Assembly (NCBI GenBank): GCA_022829145.1
Contig: CM040764.1
Coordinates: 2,379,552-2,443,551 of the forward strand
Length of the DNA: 64,000 bases
Source: Albula goreensis
Taxonomy: Eukaryota > Chordata > Actinopteri > Albuliformes > Albulidae
Direction: 5' to 3'
The notes beneath the pieces were generated by a model. The model searched no databases and was not told where the DNA came from. It saw only the letters and a list, made by a program, of their open reading frames with translations. A program made the position numbers and the translations under genes. Positions 61,656-64,000 of the stretch are shown here, one piece after another. Positions within the stretch are counted from its first letter, which is position 1. Each line of letters starts with the position of its first letter.

Positions 61656-63399
61656 TATTAATATAGACTCCTTTTTGGATCTATGGGAGTGCAGCCCCTA
61701 ACTGGGTCAGTCTGCTCAAAGTGCTACACATTACTTCAGCTTGTTTTAAAAACCCTTTATCTCAATTCTAACCATTTGTAGTCTGCTATGTGAATAAGAA
61801 GCTCGTCATCGGGTGTTTTGTTTGTAATTCTTCATGGCTGTGTGGCTGCTGTTTATTCAAAAACGGGGCAATATAACATAATGCTGCATTGTTTCCTCAT
61901 TTGTTGAAAAGTCAGAGTTTATATGACAGCTGCAATATTTCCCCTTTAACAACAACTTCTAATAAACATTCATTAACAATTTAATTACCCTGAACATTGT
62001 ATTGTTCAGAATTAAGTCCCAGGTATGTAACATTTAGACTTATCGATGACCTACTGATGCTTGCCCTAACGGTATCTAAAATTTAAATTTTTTAAAATGG
62101 GAAAAACAATAGCATTCATATTATGTCTAATGAAGGGAAACTGAGACAAATTAAGCACTGGTATTATTAACCATAACTTCCCTAACGTTTATTGGATGGC
62201 CTGAGAACAGAAAAAAAAATGGTTAGCGAGCCTGTCCTCCCTGCACAGTTGTGAAGAGCTGGCGTTTCGCTAGGGTAGGGAGCAGGGTGGGGGTGTTGTG
62301 GGAGGGGGTGTGGGGGGTAGGGGCGTTCATCAGTCTGCTGAGAACAACGCCGCCAGCCTCGCCCACAGCCTCTGGCAGAGCTCCGTTGTTACGGAGACGG
62401 CCTGTCTGCGAGGCTTATTGGGATTCCACTGAATTGTGGGAAAGCAGCAATATGTCCCATCTGTCCTCTGGCAACATTCTTTCAGAATGTTGTGGAACAT
62501 CATGGTTAAATTTGGTCCATTAATCCCTAATTAGATATTTAATAATGAAAGTTATTTTAGAAAGAGTATATTTTTTATCTTTCTCAGCAAGCAGATGAAG
62601 AGGAGGAGGAAAGGCAAACAAAAAACGTAAAAAAGCTTCCATTGGAGCTTCTCACAAATCAAGACACAAATAATTTTGAGCCATAGAAGGAGTGAGTAAA
62701 TCTATCTCTGAATTAAAGGCAGTGGTTGACCTAAGCAGGAACATTCTAGCCCTTCTAAAAAGATCCCCTGGGATAAGTGCTGTCCTGCTCAGCATATGTG
62801 TGGCCATGTGAGGAAAAACTATAGCAGGTGACTAGTATCAGAAGAAAGATATGGGGCCTACAGCAAAAAAGGCCAGACTGGATGTGAACATGGCGGAAGT
62901 TTCCGCTGAGCACTGGTTTTCCCTCAACCAATGTACTGTCTCAGACGTTCTCCATTATAACCCATATCTCACTGTTTGTTTACAGAATGTTAAGGGATCG
63001 GTTTGTCCACGTATCTTAGTGTGATTTTGTGAAATTTACAGCATCTGTGCAGTGGGTAGGCGGGTGAGGGACAAGAAACAAGTCCGTCTGTGACACTCCC
63101 ATAAACAGACACAGACATACAAGCACACACACACACAAACACATGCAGGCCTGGTGATTGTGAAAGCCTTGCTGTGTTGTTGTCAGGTTTAAGAATCAGG
63201 GCTCCTGGGCCCACAGCACAATGACATAGAGAGCGACGTGGAACCGACGGCCCTGCCGCGCAAGAGGACAGGCCTGTCATGAAACGTCCCCCATGCACCG
63301 CGTAAACACACAAACACACACACTCGCGCAGACAAAAAAAAAGCTGCACGCACAATTGCGCTGACACAGTTATTTACCCACATTGTTGTTCCTGTACGA

Positions 63400-63800
63400 C
63401 GCACGGAACCAATGCTTCCAGGGCGAAGTGTTGTGTAAGCCAGCGAGAACAAGGCCTTGCAGAAGCCAGGGGCCTGCCCACTCCCGTCGCCCCTGACTAC
63501 CGACTACGACACGACTGCCTTGCTGAGCCTCCTCCGGCAGCCTGCTTCGCTGGGCCGGGCAAGCGAGAGTGCTGCAGAGAGAGAGAGAGAGAGGGGGAGG
63601 GAGAGAGAGAGCAGAGTCGTATGTCCGCGAGCTCGCGGCTGCGTAGCCCAGATACTGCCGTATGACACAGTTCTGCGTCTCTGCCAGGAATCCACCCACT
63701 TAGGGTGGGAGAGAGAGAGAGAGAGAGAGAGAGCAGAGTCTGCCGGGAGAACAGACAGCCAAGCATAAATAGGAGCCGCATGCGAGATTAAACCGCATGC
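63400..63800 (-). promoter_or_regulatory. zbtb38: CpG-rich, GA-rich segment, possible zbtb38 promoter
   Basis: Dense CpG, two GA-repeat blocks (about 63580-63612 and 63709-63733) each followed by gcagagtc, and a perfect 14-base palindrome CCGCGAGCTCGCGG at 63625-63638. The position 2.7-3.1 kb upstream of the coding exon fits a promoter or non-coding first exon of zbtb38; no transcript evidence. Confidence 0.35.
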
Positions 63801-64000
63801 CCTCTATGGTGTCTCTTTATGGTGTGACCAACTCAGAAAATGGAAGGGGCTCTTTAATGTTACATAATTTTAAATCTGCCCACATCAGCCATGGTTTGTC
63901 CCCTTCACCCCTGGACCAGGGGCCTGTCTTTTGGGTCACTCCTGTCTCTCTGTGAGGCAGGGGAAGAGGTGATTTGTGCTGAGAGTGATGTTTTTGGCAC

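Larger units (their letters stand above)
60724..64000 (-). other. zbtb38: zbtb38 upstream intron/5' region
   Basis: Begins (in sense) with the acceptor tract tctcttcccctccaccccaa plus cag. Non-coding first exons of zbtb38 should lie upstream but cannot be placed. Contains a nested SINE pair at 61.0-61.7 kb and a CpG-rich, GA-repeat-rich segment at 63.4-63.8 kb. Confidence 0.6.

Overview
The window is nuclear DNA from a vertebrate, almost certainly a ray-finned (teleost) fish. Evidence: small spliced exons with GT/AG borders, long introns, very many (GT/CA)n microsatellites, fish-type tRNA-derived SINEs with the common fish 'gcgtctgctaaatg'-like tail, and a fossil Tc1-like transposon. Species cannot be named from the sequence alone. 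Four protein-coding genes are recognisable; in human all four lie in the 3q23 block.

Layout: (1) 1-4080, plus strand: the last six coding exons of gk5 (glycerol kinase 5), then about 3 kb of 3' flank. (2) 7-15.8 kb: repeat-rich intergenic DNA with a decayed LINE reverse-transcriptase fragment. (3) 16.1-33.7 kb, plus strand: complete atp1b3 (Na+/K+-ATPase beta-3 subunit) in seven coding exons. (4) 38.5-46.9 kb, minus strand: complete grk7 (cone opsin kinase) in four coding exons, convergent with atp1b3. (5) 47-56.4 kb: intergenic DNA with a 46-bp minisatellite and a Tc1 fossil. (6) 57.3-60.7 kb, minus strand: the large single coding exon of zbtb38 (BTB zinc-finger transcription factor). Upstream of it are a nested pair of SINEs and a CpG-rich segment that may be its promoter.

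The genes are unrelated in function (lipid metabolism, ion transport, photoreceptor signalling, methyl-DNA-linked transcription control) and are linked only by ancestral synteny. I see no operon-like or defence-type system. The most useful observations are: one-base frame disruptions near the 3' ends of gk5 and zbtb38, each explained by contraction of a short G/C run; an additional in-frame TAG in the zbtb38 tail; a condensed and rearranged synteny block; a SINE-in-SINE insertion with a clear target-site duplication; and a cluster of E-box/CRE-like palindromes in atp1b3 intron 1.
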